Assembly: GCF_016583645.1 (NCBI RefSeq)
Contig: NZ_NRRL01000008.1
Span: forward strand, 22,499-86,498
DNA length: 64,000 bases
DNA from: Rhodovibrio sodomensis
GTDB lineage: Bacteria; Pseudomonadota; Alphaproteobacteria; Kiloniellales; Rhodovibrionaceae
Direction of reading: 5' to 3'
The notes beneath the pieces were generated by a model. That model had not been told where the DNA came from and did no database searches. It was given only the letters and a program-made list of their open reading frames with translations. Shown here in pieces: positions 1 to 9,094 of this stretch. Position numbers and translations under genes: made by a program. Every line of letters begins with the position of its first letter. The stretch's first letter is position 1.

Positions 1-63
1 CCAGACGTTGGGCTGCTTGTACCAGCGGATGAGCCGCTGCATTCGGCCGTCCTGCGCGCTCAT
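1..63 (-). CDS. fixH-like protein, N-terminus only (cut by window edge)
   Basis: Only the first 21 codons are present. The ATG overlaps the TGA of ccoG by four bases (ATGA), so it is translationally coupled as the next gene of the cbb3 cluster. The visible peptide contains RWYKQ, which resembles the WY(K/R)Q segment before the membrane anchor in some FixH/CcoH proteins, and fixH usually follows ccoG. FixH is a membrane protein needed to assemble or stabilise the cbb3 oxidase. The transmembrane part lies outside the window, so the call rests mainly on gene order. Confidence 0.5.
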   Translation of the reverse strand, partial: MSAQDGRMQRLIRWYKQPNVW

Positions 64-1634
64 GTCTCGGGCCCCCGGAACAGTGTCTCTTGCACGACCG
101 TGTTGCCGTCGTCGTCGGTCAACAGGAATTGGAAGTCCCGGGTCGTCTGGGTCACCGCCGCGCCCGGACGCTCCACGTAGACCTTGTATGTTGCCACCGA
201 GTCCGGGTCGGCCGTCAACGTCACCTGCTGGGCCTTCGGGTCCTTGGCGCCGACCACCGACAGCGCGCCCTGCGGCAGGTTGCGCAGTTCCAGGGTATAG
301 GACCTGGTCGCACGCTCCTTGTTCAGGATCTTGACCGTGTAGCCGTTGCGGATCGCCCCGTCGGAGAGCGGCACGAACAGCGGGTTGCGGTCGTGCAGCA
401 CGTTGATGTCGTGGCTGCTGCGGGTCATCAGGGTGAACAGCATGATCCCGCCGACCACCGCCAGCAGGCCGCTGTACAGCACCGTGCGCGGCCGGATCAG
501 ATTGATTCTCGGCTTGTCCCCGCGCGCCCGGCGTTCCTGGTTGGCCAGCGTGTCGTAGGTGATCAGGTTCTTCGGCCGGCCCAGCTTCTCCATCACGCTG
601 TTGCAGGCGTCGATGCACAGCCCGCAGCCGATACACTCCAGCTGGACGCCGTCGCGGATGTCGATGCCGGTCGGGCAGACCGCGACGCACTTGTCGCAGG
701 CGATGCAGTCGCCCTTGCCGTCGATCTTGTCGCGGCCGTAGAGCGCGTCCGCCTGCGCCCAGTCGATCGCCGCCAGGCCCTGCGTGCCGCCGTCGTCCGG
801 CCGGGTGGGCGGCAGGGTCGCCGGGGAGACATGGGTCTTGCCCTTCTTCGGCTTGCCGCGGGGCTCGCCGCGCCAGCGCTCGTAGGTGATGGTCATGGTG
901 TCTTCGTCGAACATCGCCGCCTGGAAGCGCGGCCACGGGCACATGTAGACGCAGACCTGCTCGCGCGCCCAACCGGCCAGCAGGTAGGTGGTCGCCGTGA
1001 ACAGGCCGACGAAGAAGTACACGCTGAACGACGCCTGGCCGGTGAAGAAGTTGACAAGCACCGTGGGCGCGTCGACGAAGTACATGATCCACGCCCCGCC
1101 GGTGGCGAGCGCGATCACCAGCCAGACCGCGTGCTTGGCCGAGCGCTTGGCGAGCTTGCTGCCGCTCATCGGCTGCCGGTCGAGCTTGAGCCGGGCGTTG
1201 CGGTCGCCCTCGATCCAGCGCTCGACCAGCATGTAGAGGTCGGTCCAGACGGTCTGCGGGCAGGCATAGCCGCACCAGACCCGGCCCAACAGGCTGGTGA
1301 TCAGGAACAGCCCGATCGCGCCCATGATCAGCAGGCCCGCGAGGTAATAGACCTCCTGCGGCCAGATCTCCAGGCCGAAGAAGTACGCCCGGCGCGCGGG
1401 CATGTCGATCAACAGCGCCTGGTCCGGGGCGTTCGGCCCGCGGTCCCAGCGCAGCCAGGGCGCGAGGTAGTAGATGCCCAGCAGCACGATCAGCGCCGCC
1501 CATTTGAGCTTGCGGTAGAACCCCTGGATGCCCATCGGGTGGACCTTCACCCGGCCGGCGTAGAGGTTCTGCTCCTTCTGCCGGCGCCGCGACAGGGCAC
1601 CCTCGGTGCCCTCCTGGATCGTCTGCTCGGCCAT
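60..1634 (-). CDS. ccoG: CcoG (FixG/RdxA) polyferredoxin for cbb3 oxidase assembly
   Basis: Membrane iron-sulfur protein of 524 residues. In the CcoG family it acts in copper reduction for cbb3 oxidase biogenesis. Several transmembrane helices fill roughly residues 40-225, including a helix followed by WCGYACPQTVW and later a CVYMCPWPRFQ segment. Two ferredoxin-type cysteine clusters (CIACDKCVAVCP and CIGCGLCIDAC) lie near residues 310-345. A soluble Ig-like C-terminal domain follows a last helix near residue 390. The length is normal for the family. The gene follows ccoP after a 200-bp gap, so it may have its own promoter as well as read-through from ccoNOQP. It overlaps the next gene by four bases. 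Confidence 0.95.
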   Translation of the reverse strand: MAEQTIQEGTEGALSRRRQKEQNLYAGRVKVHPMGIQGFYRKLKWAALIVLLGIYYLAPWLRWDRGPNAPDQALLIDMPARRAYFFGLEIWPQEVYYLAGLLIMGAIGLFLITSLLGRVWCGYACPQTVWTDLYMLVERWIEGDRNARLKLDRQPMSGSKLAKRSAKHAVWLVIALATGGAWIMYFVDAPTVLVNFFTGQASFSVYFFVGLFTATTYLLAGWAREQVCVYMCPWPRFQAAMFDEDTMTITYERWRGEPRGKPKKGKTHVSPATLPPTRPDDGGTQGLAAIDWAQADALYGRDKIDGKGDCIACDKCVAVCPTGIDIRDGVQLECIGCGLCIDACNSVMEKLGRPKNLITYDTLANQERRARGDKPRINLIRPRTVLYSGLLAVVGGIMLFTLMTRSSHDINVLHDRNPLFVPLSDGAIRNGYTVKILNKERATRSYTLELRNLPQGALSVVGAKDPKAQQVTLTADPDSVATYKVYVERPGAAVTQTTRDFQFLLTDDDGNTVVQETLFRGPET

Positions 1635-1766
1635 GTTCGTGTACTACTCGTCTTGCGCCGCCCGTGGTCGCGCCGGGGTGACCGGCCCGGGGGCGACGGA
1701 AACACCTTGCGAATGCCAAGATGCTACGCGGCCCGGCCCGGTCCGCCATTGCGGTGCATCAAGGCT

Positions 1767-1778
1767 GGTTGCGCAACC
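1767..1778. promoter_or_regulatory. 12-bp perfect palindrome in the ccoP-ccoG gap
   Basis: GGTTGCGCAACC is self-complementary and sits in the 200-bp space between ccoP and ccoG. It could be an operator for ccoG, but no promoter elements are clear around it. A palindrome of this size can also occur by chance in high-GC DNA. Confidence 0.2.
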
Positions 1779-1834
1779 GCTCATACCCGCCGCGCCAAGG
1801 TGTCGCGGCGCGCGGCCAGATCGCCGCCCCGACC

Positions 1835-2701
1835 CTACTGCCCGCCGCCCAGGGTGTGAACGTAGACCGCCAGCATCTTGATCGTCTCGTCGTCCAGACG
1901 GGTTTGCCAGGCCGGCATGTTGCCGTGCTGCGGATTGGTGATCTGGGAGACCAGGTCGGTGATCTCGCCGCCGTAGAGCCAGATCTGGTCGGACAGGTTG
2001 GGCGCGCCCAGGGCCGGATTGCCGTTCGCCTCGGCGCCGTGGCAGGCGACGCACTGCGCGGCGTAGACCTGCTGGCCGGCCGCGACCCACTCCGGCGCGT
2101 CAACCGTGGCCGACAGCGACTTGACGTAGTGCGCGACGTTGCGGATCTGCGCCCGGTCCAGGATCTGGCCATAGGCCGGCATCATCGATGCCCGGGACTG
2201 CTGGTGCTCGTTGCGCACGCCATAGGCGATCGTCCGGTGGATCTGCTCGAGCGTGCCGCCCCACAGCCAGGCGTCGTCGGCCAGCGACGGGTAACCGCCG
2301 GGCAGACCGGCGCCGCCCCGGCCGTGGCAGGGGGCGCAGTTGGTGGCGAACGCGGACTGGCCGCCGGCCATGGAGAAGTTCAGCAGCTCGCGGTCGTTCG
2401 CGATCGCCTGCAGGTCGGCCTGCGCGATCTGATCGACCCACGTCGCCTGCTCGGCCTGCGCCAGCTCCAAGTCCTGCTGCAGCTCGACCCGGCGGTCCCA
2501 GTCGAGCAGTCCGTCGGTGTGGCCGGACAGCCACGGGATCGACGGGTACAGCACCATGTAGACGACGGAGAACGCGATGCAGACGTAGAAGACGTACAGC
2601 CACCACTTCGGCAGCGGCGTGTTGAGCTCCTGGATGCCGTCCCACTCGTGGCCGGTCGTCTCCTGACCGGTCAGATGGTCTTTCTCGGGCTTGGTCGGCA
2701 T
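1835..2701 (-). CDS. ccoP: cbb3-type cytochrome c oxidase subunit III (dihaem cytochrome c)
   Basis: Dihaem subunit of 288 residues that carries electrons from cytochrome c to CcoO/CcoN. The N-terminus faces the cytoplasm. Two transmembrane-like stretches, the main one around residues 32-52, anchor it, and the remainder is periplasmic. The two haem c sites are CAPCH near residue 122 and CVACH near residue 217. Each is followed by a distal Met-containing segment, the first being ASMMPAY. The family signature ETTGHEWDGI-ELN-PLP near residues 14-30 is intact. The ATG lies a few bases after the ccoQ stop, and the order N-O-Q-P is the standard operon order. Confidence 0.97.
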   Translation of the reverse strand: MPTKPEKDHLTGQETTGHEWDGIQELNTPLPKWWLYVFYVCIAFSVVYMVLYPSIPWLSGHTDGLLDWDRRVELQQDLELAQAEQATWVDQIAQADLQAIANDRELLNFSMAGGQSAFATNCAPCHGRGGAGLPGGYPSLADDAWLWGGTLEQIHRTIAYGVRNEHQQSRASMMPAYGQILDRAQIRNVAHYVKSLSATVDAPEWVAAGQQVYAAQCVACHGAEANGNPALGAPNLSDQIWLYGGEITDLVSQITNPQHGNMPAWQTRLDDETIKMLAVYVHTLGGGQ

Positions 2702-2705
2702 CGCT

Positions 2706-2870
2706 TCAGTTCTCCTCGTTGTTGTCTTCGAGCGGGATCCTAGACGCCTGCTCGAAGCGATCCCTGTTCGACGGCCAGAGCGCCCAGGCGCACACGCCGG
2801 TGAACAGGAGCAGCAACCAAACGACCCACAGCTGGCGCAGCCAGACGGCGAGTTCGGCTATCAATTCCAT
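2706..2870 (-). CDS. ccoQ: cbb3-type oxidase small subunit CcoQ/FixQ
   Basis: Short protein of 54 residues between ccoO and ccoP. It begins MELIAELAVWLRQLW, continues with one hydrophobic helix at about residues 10-32, and ends in the charged tail SRIPLEDNNEEN. Size, single membrane helix and position match CcoQ, which stabilises the cbb3 core complex. It ends four bases before the ccoP start and begins 17 bases after the ccoO stop, so it is co-translated with its neighbours. CcoQ is poorly conserved in sequence, so identity rests on topology and place. Confidence 0.85.
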   Translation of the reverse strand: MELIAELAVWLRQLWVVWLLLLFTGVCAWALWPSNRDRFEQASRIPLEDNNEEN

Positions 2871-2887
2871 CGGCTATCCGCCTTCGC

Positions 2888-3607
2888 CTACTGCAGCAGT
2901 TGTTCGGTGCTGGTGTCCGAGAAGTCGACCATCCGGCCCAGGATCTGGAGATAGGCGACGAGCGCGTCCATCTCCGTCACCCGGTCGGGGTTGCCGTCGA
3001 AGTTCGCCACCTCGACCCGCGGGTAGCGTTGCCTCAGCCCGTCGACCTTGGCGTCGGGGTTCTGCTGGGCGCGCAGGTCCGCCTCCGCCAGCTCGATCTG
3101 CGTGTCGCTGTACGGCACGCCGACGTCGACGTTGGTCTCCAGATGCGCCGCGGCGTCCATGTCCAGCCGGTTTTCCGACAGGAAGGCGTAGGGCGGCATG
3201 ATCGATTCCGGCACGACCGCGCGCGGGTCTTCCAGGTGCGCGACGTGCCAGTCGTTGGAGTACTTGCCGCCGACCCGCGCGAGGTCCGGCCCGGTGCGCT
3301 TGGAACCCCACTGGAAGGGGTGGTCGTACATGCTCTCGGCGGCCAGCGAGTAGTGGCCGTAGCGCTCCACCTCGTCGCGGAAGGTGCGGATCTGCTGGCT
3401 GTGGCAGGTGTAGCAGCCCTCGCGGATGTAGATGTTGCGCCCGGCCAGCTCGAGCGGGGAATACGGACGCACCCCGTCGACCGGCTCGATCGTGGACTTG
3501 ATGGTGAAGGTCGGAACGATCTCCACGATGCCGCCGATCGAGACCGTGATCAGGGTCAGGATCGAGAGCAGGATGACGTTCTTTTCGATCCGCTTATGCC
3601 AGTGCAT
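2888..3607 (-). CDS. ccoO: cbb3-type cytochrome c oxidase subunit II (monohaem)
   Basis: Membrane-anchored monohaem cytochrome c of 239 residues, the second subunit of the cbb3 oxidase. One N-terminal helix at about residues 12-30 anchors it in the inner membrane. The haem c site CYTCHSQ is near residue 64, preceded by the conserved GRNIYIREG segment. The distal ligand region includes [10 protein letters not shown]. The length is normal for CcoO. It starts 13 bases after the ccoN stop. It passes electrons from CcoP to the haem b/haem b3-CuB centre of CcoN. Confidence 0.97.
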   Translation of the reverse strand: MHWHKRIEKNVILLSILTLITVSIGGIVEIVPTFTIKSTIEPVDGVRPYSPLELAGRNIYIREGCYTCHSQQIRTFRDEVERYGHYSLAAESMYDHPFQWGSKRTGPDLARVGGKYSNDWHVAHLEDPRAVVPESIMPPYAFLSENRLDMDAAAHLETNVDVGVPYSDTQIELAEADLRAQQNPDAKVDGLRQRYPRVEVANFDGNPDRVTEMDALVAYLQILGRMVDFSDTSTEQLLQ

Positions 3608-3620
3608 CTCCAGGCTCTCC

Positions 3621-5105
3621 CTACTCGGCCGGAGCTGCGGCGGCAGCCGGCTCGGCGACCATCGGTTTCTCTTCGCGGATGTCGCCGCGCACGGTGCGCA
3701 CCAGGTTGTAGACCATGATCAGGGCGCCCACGAGGAACAGCACCCCGCCCAGGGCGCGGATCACGTAGAAGGGGTGCATCGCCTCCACCGTCTCCACGAA
3801 GGAGTACTGCAGGAAGCCCAGCTGGTCGTACGACCGCCACATCAGGCCCTGCATGATCCCGGAGATCCACATCGCGGTGATGTAGAGCACGATGCCCAAG
3901 GTCGCGATCCAGAAGTGATAGCTGACCAGGCGCATCGAATAGAGCTGCTTGCGGTGCCAGAGGTGCGGCACCAGGAAGTACATCGCGCCGAAGGAGACGA
4001 ACGCCACCCAGCCGAGCGCGCCGGAGTGCACGTGGCCGATCGTCCAGTCGGTGTAGTGGCTGAGCGCGTTGACCGGCTTGATCGACATCACCGGGCCCTC
4101 GAACGTGCTCATGCCGTAGAACGCGACCGAGACCACCAGGAAGCGCAGGACAGGGTCGGTGCGCAGCTTATCCCAGGCGCCCGACAGGGTCATGATGCCG
4201 TTGATCATGCCGCCCCAGGACGGCATCCACAGCATCACCGAGAACACCATGCCGAGGGTTTGCGTCCAGTCCGGCAGCGAGGTGTAGTGCAGGTGGTGCG
4301 GGCCGGCCCAGATGTAGAGGAAGATCAGGGCCCAGAAGTGGATGATCGACAGGCGGTAGGAATACACCGGCCGCTCGGCCCGCTTGGGGATGTAGTAGTA
4401 CATCATCCCCAGAAAGCCGGCGGTCAGGAAGAAGCCGACCGCGTTGTGGCCGTACCACCACTGCGTGATCGCGTCCTGCACGCCCGAGAACAGCGAGTAG
4501 CTCTTGGTGCCGAAGAAGCTGACCGGTACCGCCAGGTTGTTCACGATGTGCAGCATCGCGATCGTGATGATGAACGCCAGGAAGAACCAGTTCGCAACGT
4601 AGATGTGCGGTTCCCGGCGCTTCATCACCGTGCCGAGGTAGACCACCAGGTAGACCACCCAGACCAGGGTCAGCCACAGGTCGACGAACCACTCCGGCTC
4701 GGCGTATTCGCGCGATTGGGTGACCCCGAAGACGTAGCCGAGCCCCGCCATCACCAGGAACGCCTGGTAGCCGAGGAACAGGAACAGCGCCGTCTCCTCG
4801 CCGCCGAACAGGCGCGCCCGGCAGGTCCGTTGCACCACGTGCAGGGAGGTGGCGAGCAGCGCGTTGCCGCCGAAGCCGAAGATCGCCGCCGAGGTGTGCA
4901 GCGGGCGCAGCCGGCCGAAGGTGGTCTCGGCGAACCCCAGGTTGAGCTCGGGATAGGCGAGCTGGAAGGCGATGAACACGCCCGCGGAGAACGCCGCGAT
5001 GCCCCAGAACATCGTCGCGATGACGAACAGACGGACGACGTCCTCGTTGTAATACTCGCGCGCCGGCGCGCGGTTGTCGGCGGTGGCTGTGGCGCTTTGG
5101 GCCAT
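3621..5105 (-). CDS. ccoN: cbb3-type cytochrome c oxidase subunit I (catalytic)
   Basis: Catalytic subunit of 494 residues. It reduces O2 at a haem b3-CuB centre and pumps protons, with high O2 affinity suited to microaerobic growth. Twelve hydrophobic helices are visible. Recognisable family segments include [17 protein letters not shown] with a haem-ligand His, [17 protein letters not shown], the [11 protein letters not shown] region with CuB-type histidines, and [13 protein letters not shown] chose the ATG at 5105 (MAQSATA), which has a GAGGGG ribosome site about 10 bases upstream, over an in-frame TTG six codons earlier. It heads the ccoNOQP(G) operon. A perfect FNR/FixK box lies about 170 bp upstream. 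Confidence 0.97.
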   Translation of the reverse strand: MAQSATATADNRAPAREYYNEDVVRLFVIATMFWGIAAFSAGVFIAFQLAYPELNLGFAETTFGRLRPLHTSAAIFGFGGNALLATSLHVVQRTCRARLFGGEETALFLFLGYQAFLVMAGLGYVFGVTQSREYAEPEWFVDLWLTLVWVVYLVVYLGTVMKRREPHIYVANWFFLAFIITIAMLHIVNNLAVPVSFFGTKSYSLFSGVQDAITQWWYGHNAVGFFLTAGFLGMMYYYIPKRAERPVYSYRLSIIHFWALIFLYIWAGPHHLHYTSLPDWTQTLGMVFSVMLWMPSWGGMINGIMTLSGAWDKLRTDPVLRFLVVSVAFYGMSTFEGPVMSIKPVNALSHYTDWTIGHVHSGALGWVAFVSFGAMYFLVPHLWHRKQLYSMRLVSYHFWIATLGIVLYITAMWISGIMQGLMWRSYDQLGFLQYSFVETVEAMHPFYVIRALGGVLFLVGALIMVYNLVRTVRGDIREEKPMVAEPAAAAAPAE

Positions 5106-5271
5106 ACTCGGCAGTCCCCTCAAAGCCGCAAGACGTTAAGCCGCGTGTGCGGCGCATGTTCGAAAGGCGTCCTGGGCCGTGGGGACTGCCGGTCTGGCGG
5201 ACAGACTCCGAAGGCGCCAACGCCGGGTTCGAATTTGTCTAGTTTAATGACGGACCTTTGCAGCCCCAACA

Positions 5272-5285
5272 TTGATATGGATCAA
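5272..5285. promoter_or_regulatory. FNR/FixK (anaerobox) operator upstream of ccoN
   Basis: TTGAT-ATGG-ATCAA is an exact match to the TTGAT-N4-ATCAA consensus of FNR/FixK/Anr regulators, which activate cbb3 genes at low oxygen. It lies in the 476-bp space (5106-5581) between ccoN and the divergent DUF2189 gene. If it works as a class II site at -41.5 for ccoN, the start of transcription would be near 5237, and CATTAA on the minus strand near 5244-5249 would sit at -10. I see nothing else defined in this gap. Confidence 0.9.
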
Positions 5286-5581
5286 GACCGGTTCCCCGCG
5301 CGCTTTCCGGCGCGGCGGACCGCGATGGGCGCGACACCCATCACGTGTACGGTTGCAGGATTCGACCGGGCCCGCCATCCGCAAACCCCTGGACACGCTG
5401 CGTCAGCCTGCCGCACCATATATCCGGGTAAAAGGGCGGCGGTACACGCACCGCAACGCAGACGCGTCGTGAGTGCCGATCGTTCGGCGCCTGTTGGGCG
5501 GGATGCCGCGAGGCTGGGTCAGCCTTCGGACTTTTTGCGCTCGGGTGGCCGAACCCCTTCGGGAAGCAAGGTTGAAAGACG

Positions 5582-6376
5582 ATGACCACGACGACACACA
5601 CGGTGCCCGTGCTGGCCGGGCCGGCGCCGCGGATCAAGACGATCGAGATCGACCGGCCCTGGAGCTGGCTCAACCGCGGCTGGGCCGACTTGCGCAAGGC
5701 GCCGCGCGTGTCGATTACCTACGGCCTGTTCTTCGCCATCGTGGGTTTCCTGCTGCTGGGCGCGCTATGGTTCCTTGACTGGTTCTATCTGGTGCTGCCG
5801 CTGTCGGCGGGATTCATGCTGATGGGACCGCTGGTCGCGGTCGGCCTGTACGAGATCAGCCGGCGGCTGGAAGCGGGCGAGACGCCGACGCTGGGCCACG
5901 CCGCCACCGCGATCTTCCGCAACACCAGCCAGATCCTGCTGATGGGTGTGGCGCTGATGATCTTCCTGCTGGCCTGGATCCGGCTGGCCACGCTGATCTT
6001 CGCGCTGTTCTTCAGCTTCCGTCCGCCCAGCCTGGACAACTTCGTCGCCGAGGTGTTCTTCCAGCCCGAGTCGGTGCCGTTCCTGATCGTCGGCGTGGGC
6101 AGCGGGGCCATCCTGGCGGCGCTCGTCTTCGCGATCTCGGCGGTGTCGATCCCGATGCTGCTGGACAAGCCGCAAGTCAACGTCGCCACCGCGATCGCAG
6201 CCAGCGTGCAGTCGGTGCGCCTCAACCCGGCGCCGATGGCGATCTGGGCCGCGATGATCGTGCTGTTCGCCGCCGCCGGCCTGGTCGCGGGCTACATCGG
6301 CCTGGCCGTCACCATGCCGATTATCGGCCACGCCACCTGGCACGCCTATAAGGACCTGATCAGTTTCGAGGACTAG
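5582..6376 (+). CDS. DUF2189 integral membrane protein
   Basis: Membrane protein of 264 residues. It starts with a cytoplasmic segment (KTIEIDRPWSWLNRGWADLRKAPRVSITYG) typical of the DUF2189 family, followed by six or so hydrophobic helices. The segment YEISRRLEAGETPTLGHA after the second helix is also typical. DUF2189 genes are common next to cbb3 oxidase operons in alphaproteobacteria, but the function is unknown. It is divergent from ccoN and shares its upstream region, so the FNR box could serve both. The ATG follows a weak purine-rich site. The stop codon TAG is formed by the first bases of a family 1 repeat. Confidence 0.8.
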   Translation: MTTTTHTVPVLAGPAPRIKTIEIDRPWSWLNRGWADLRKAPRVSITYGLFFAIVGFLLLGALWFLDWFYLVLPLSAGFMLMGPLVAVGLYEISRRLEAGETPTLGHAATAIFRNTSQILLMGVALMIFLLAWIRLATLIFALFFSFRPPSLDNFVAEVFFQPESVPFLIVGVGSGAILAALVFAISAVSIPMLLDKPQVNVATAIAASVQSVRLNPAPMAIWAAMIVLFAAAGLVAGYIGLAVTMPIIGHATWHAYKDLISFED

Positions 6377-6488
6377 AGCAAAATCGATGAAGGTCGAGCT
6401 GACCTTCATCGTGAATTTTGCTCTAACTGCTTCAAGAGAGAGCAAGATTCAGCTGAAAGGCGGCTTCACCTTTCAGCATCTTGCTCTA
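6375..6488 (+). repeat. Family 1 double-hairpin repeat, copy 1 (full, B then A)
   Basis: Two imperfect palindromes in a row, each bounded by AGAGCAA and TTGCTCT-like ends. Hairpin B has arms around ATCGATGAAGGTC/GACCTTCATCG, and hairpin A has arms around CTGAAAGG/CCTTTCAG. They are joined by AACTGCTTCAAGAG. The same layout recurs at 8984, 51576 and 53071, and reversed at 52403. The element begins on the last two bases of the DUF2189 stop codon. It is noncoding by appearance and could act as a REP/MITE-like element or a 3'-end processing or termination signal. Confidence 0.9.
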
Positions 6489-6520
6489 TCCCGCCAAGCA
6501 GAGGTCGCTCGCAACCGCCC

Positions 6521-8131
6521 TCACCGGTCGCCCAACACCGCCAGCGCCCGGGCGGCGACGTCTTCCGGCGGCCCGTCCGCGTCGACCCGGGGCCAGGCGA
6601 TTTCGCCCTTGGGCGCGCGGGTTAGCTGGCCCTCGACGATCTCCGAGGTCGCGTCGGAGGCGTCGCCGGTACGCGCGTCGACGCGCGCCTTCAGCGTCTC
6701 CTCGGGCGCGCTCAGCCAGACGCCCTGGAACGCCGCGCCGGCCGCCTCCGCGGTCTTGCGGGCATGGGCCCGGCTGCTGCGGTCCAGGAAGGTCGCCTCG
6801 ACGATCGCGCTGTGCCCCGCCTTCAGCGCCGCGGCCGCGCGGTCGAACATGGCGCGGTAGACGGCCGCGTTCACCTTGCCCCGATAGGCGCGCTCGGGCA
6901 GGCGCTCGGTCTCGGCGACGCCGAACAGCCGCTTGCGCTCGACGTCGGAGCGGACCACCAGCGCGCCCGGTGCCCGGCCGATCTCGGGCGCAACCGCGCG
7001 GGCGATCGTGGTCTTGCCGCTGCCAGACACCCCGCCGACCGCGATCAGACGCGCGGCCGCCGGGTCCAGGTAGCCGCACGCCGCGGCGAACAGGTCGCGC
7101 GCTTCCCGCTGCTTGGCGGCGCGGCCGTCGGCGTCGGCCTGCGCGGCGCGCGCGGAGGCGGCGACGTGGGCGCGGATGCCAGCGCGCAAGCTCAGGAACA
7201 GCGGTAGGGCGGCCAGCCCCGCGAGGTCGTCGCGCGCGCGGTGATAACGGTTGAGCAGCCGGTTCGCCGCCCAGCGCAGCCCCCGCCGGTCCAGGTCCAT
7301 CAGCAGGAACGCCAGATCGAACAGCGTGTCGACTTCCGCGATCTGGCGGTTGAACTCGATCGCGTCGAACAGCGTCGGCCGGCCGTCGATCAGCACCACG
7401 TTGCCGAGGTGCAGGTCGCCGTGGCAACGGCGCACGCAGCCCGCCGCCGCGCGCCGGTCCAGCAGCTCGCGCGCGGCCTCCAGCGCGCACCGGGTCCGGG
7501 CGATCAGCGCGTCGGCCTCCGCCGGTGGGAACAGCTCGGGCGCGGCGGTGAGCTGCTGGGCGTTCTCGTCGATCACGAATTCCAGGGACTCGGCCCCGCC
7601 GGCGCCCTCTGCCGGTTCCGCCCGGGCGTGCAGGTCGGTGACGGCGTCGGCCAGCCGGTCGACCGTCCGGGCATCCAGCCGGCCCTCGGCCGCGACCCGG
7701 TCCATCAGCCCGGCCTGGTCGAACCGGGCGAGTTCGACCAGCCAGTCGACCGGCGTGCCCGCGACCCGGTCCGGGTCCGGCCCGTCGGCCTGCAGGTCAC
7801 CCAGCATCAGGCCGCCGGCGGCGGTGCGGACGACCGGCCGCGCGCCGAGATAGAGCGCCGGCGCGGTCCGCCGGTTCAGGCGCAGTTCCGCCGCGACCGC
7901 CCGCCGGCGTTTTTCCAGCGTGCCGAAGTCGAGATACGGGTAAGTGACCGCGCGCTTGAGCTTGTAGGCGCGGGTGCCGGTCAGGAACACGGCGGAGGCG
8001 TGGGTGTCGATCCGCCGCACCGCCTGCCCGCCATGGGTCGCCGGATCGGCCAGCAGACGCAGGGTCTCGTCCTGCGCCGCCGCGCCCCGGCCGGCGGGCG
8101 CATGGGCGTCGCGGCGGTTCTCCCCGGTCAT
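6521..8131 (-). CDS. Fused APH-like kinase and P-loop ATPase (bifunctional aminoglycoside phosphotransferase/ATP-binding type)
   Basis: Protein of 536 residues with two kinase-like halves. The N-terminal part is an aminoglycoside-phosphotransferase/choline-kinase fold: FLTGTRAYKLKR near residue 50 (ATP lysine), the catalytic loop CHGDLHLGNV near residue 245, and the metal segment FDAIEFN. The C-terminal part, from about residue 360, is a small P-loop kinase with GGVSGSGKTTIAR (Walker A) and later EATFLDRSSR. This fusion is a known uncharacterised family of 500-550 residues; the substrate is not known. The ATG has a GAGGA site seven bases upstream. It is divergent from the ECF sigma gene across 287 bp, which includes an AT-rich stretch at 8200-8340. 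Confidence 0.85.
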   Translation of the reverse strand: MTGENRRDAHAPAGRGAAAQDETLRLLADPATHGGQAVRRIDTHASAVFLTGTRAYKLKRAVTYPYLDFGTLEKRRRAVAAELRLNRRTAPALYLGARPVVRTAAGGLMLGDLQADGPDPDRVAGTPVDWLVELARFDQAGLMDRVAAEGRLDARTVDRLADAVTDLHARAEPAEGAGGAESLEFVIDENAQQLTAAPELFPPAEADALIARTRCALEAARELLDRRAAAGCVRRCHGDLHLGNVVLIDGRPTLFDAIEFNRQIAEVDTLFDLAFLLMDLDRRGLRWAANRLLNRYHRARDDLAGLAALPLFLSLRAGIRAHVAASARAAQADADGRAAKQREARDLFAAACGYLDPAAARLIAVGGVSGSGKTTIARAVAPEIGRAPGALVVRSDVERKRLFGVAETERLPERAYRGKVNAAVYRAMFDRAAAALKAGHSAIVEATFLDRSSRAHARKTAEAAGAAFQGVWLSAPEETLKARVDARTGDASDATSEIVEGQLTRAPKGEIAWPRVDADGPPEDVAARALAVLGDR

Positions 8132-8418
8132 CTGTCCTCGCCAAGTGGTGCGTGTACGGGCGACTTGGGTGCCCTGTCGCGCCGGAGCTGCAACCTAATC
8201 GTCATCCTTCTCAAACTTAACATATGAAGTCCTTCCGAACGGATTTGAAATTCAAACATAGTATTGAATTCAGCCCCCCAGAAACGGCGTGATTCAGAAA
8301 ACACTGCGCGCGACACCATAGGTTAAAGAAACCCGGCGGCGTTCTGTGTTGACTGGTCTCCAGCGTCATCCAGCGGGTCCGATTTTCGGGCCCCGAACCG
8401 ACGCGAGGGAGGTCTATT

Positions 8419-8985
8419 GTGCCCAACGCGCGACTGACGCCGCAAGACGCCATGGCGATCGAGGAACACATACCCGCCCTCCGCCGCTATGCCCGCGCTC
8501 TGGTCCGAGACAGCGACCGGGCCGACGATCTGGTGCAGGACTGCCTGGAACGCGGGATCTCGCGGTTCGCGCAGTTCCAGCCGGGCACCAACCTGCGGAC
8601 CTGGCTGTTCACCATCCTGCACAACCTGCACTGCGACACCCTGCGCCGGCAGAGCCGCCGCGGCGTGCACGTGCCGATCGACGACTGGATGGAAATCGCC
8701 CAGACCAGCGCCGAACAGCCGCGCGCCATGCACCTGCGCGATTTTCGCCGGGCGTTCCGCGGCTTGCAGGAAAGCGACCAGCAGATCCTGCTGCTGATCG
8801 GCGTGGAAGGCTTCACCTACGAGGAGGCCGCCGAGGTGCTCGACGTGGCGGTCGGCACGGTCAAGTCGCGGCTGTTCCGCGCCCGCGACCGGCTGAAGAC
8901 CCGCGAGATCGAGATGAACACGCCCAAGGTCGGCGCCGAGCGCCGCGCGGGCGACAACGCGGGCGACAACGCGGTCGCGAACTAG
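8419..8985 (+). CDS. ECF-type RNA polymerase sigma factor
   Basis: Sigma-70 family group 4 protein of 188 residues. Region 2 is at about residues 15-80: the core-binding helix includes DRADDLVQDCLERG, then FQPGTNLRTWLFTILHN. Region 4 is at about 112-165, with the helix-turn-helix FTYEEAAEVLDVAVGTVKSRLFRARDRL. It starts with GTG at 8419, six bases after GGAGG. No anti-sigma gene, PhyR or NepR lies beside it, so how it is held in check is not visible here. The TAG stop is made by the start of a family 1 repeat. The sequence style is that of alphaproteobacterial stress-response ECF factors, but the subgroup cannot be set by eye. Confidence 0.92.
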   Translation: MPNARLTPQDAMAIEEHIPALRRYARALVRDSDRADDLVQDCLERGISRFAQFQPGTNLRTWLFTILHNLHCDTLRRQSRRGVHVPIDDWMEIAQTSAEQPRAMHLRDFRRAFRGLQESDQQILLLIGVEGFTYEEAAEVLDVAVGTVKSRLFRARDRLKTREIEMNTPKVGAERRAGDNAGDNAVAN

Positions 8986-9094
8986 AGCAAAATCGATGAA
9001 GGTCGACTCGACCTTGATCGTGAATCTTGCTCTAACGGCTTGAAGAGAGAGCAAGATGCTGAAAGGTGGCTTCACCTTTCAGCATCTTGCTCTA
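8984..9094 (+). repeat. Family 1 double-hairpin repeat, copy 2 (full, B then A)
   Basis: Same two-hairpin layout and near-identical sequence to the copy at 6375, starting on the last two bases of the TAG stop of the ECF sigma gene. Hairpin A here is very regular (ATGCTGAAAGG/CCTTTCAGCAT). Confidence 0.9.

Noticed and set aside
90..1859. A 589-codon frame antisense to ccoG
   Set aside because: Same effect; ccoG on the other strand has complete Fe-S motifs.
3432..5585. A 717-codon open frame antisense to ccoN and ccoO
   Set aside because: Mirror of clearly real cbb3 subunit genes; product rich in His, Arg and Glu without domains.
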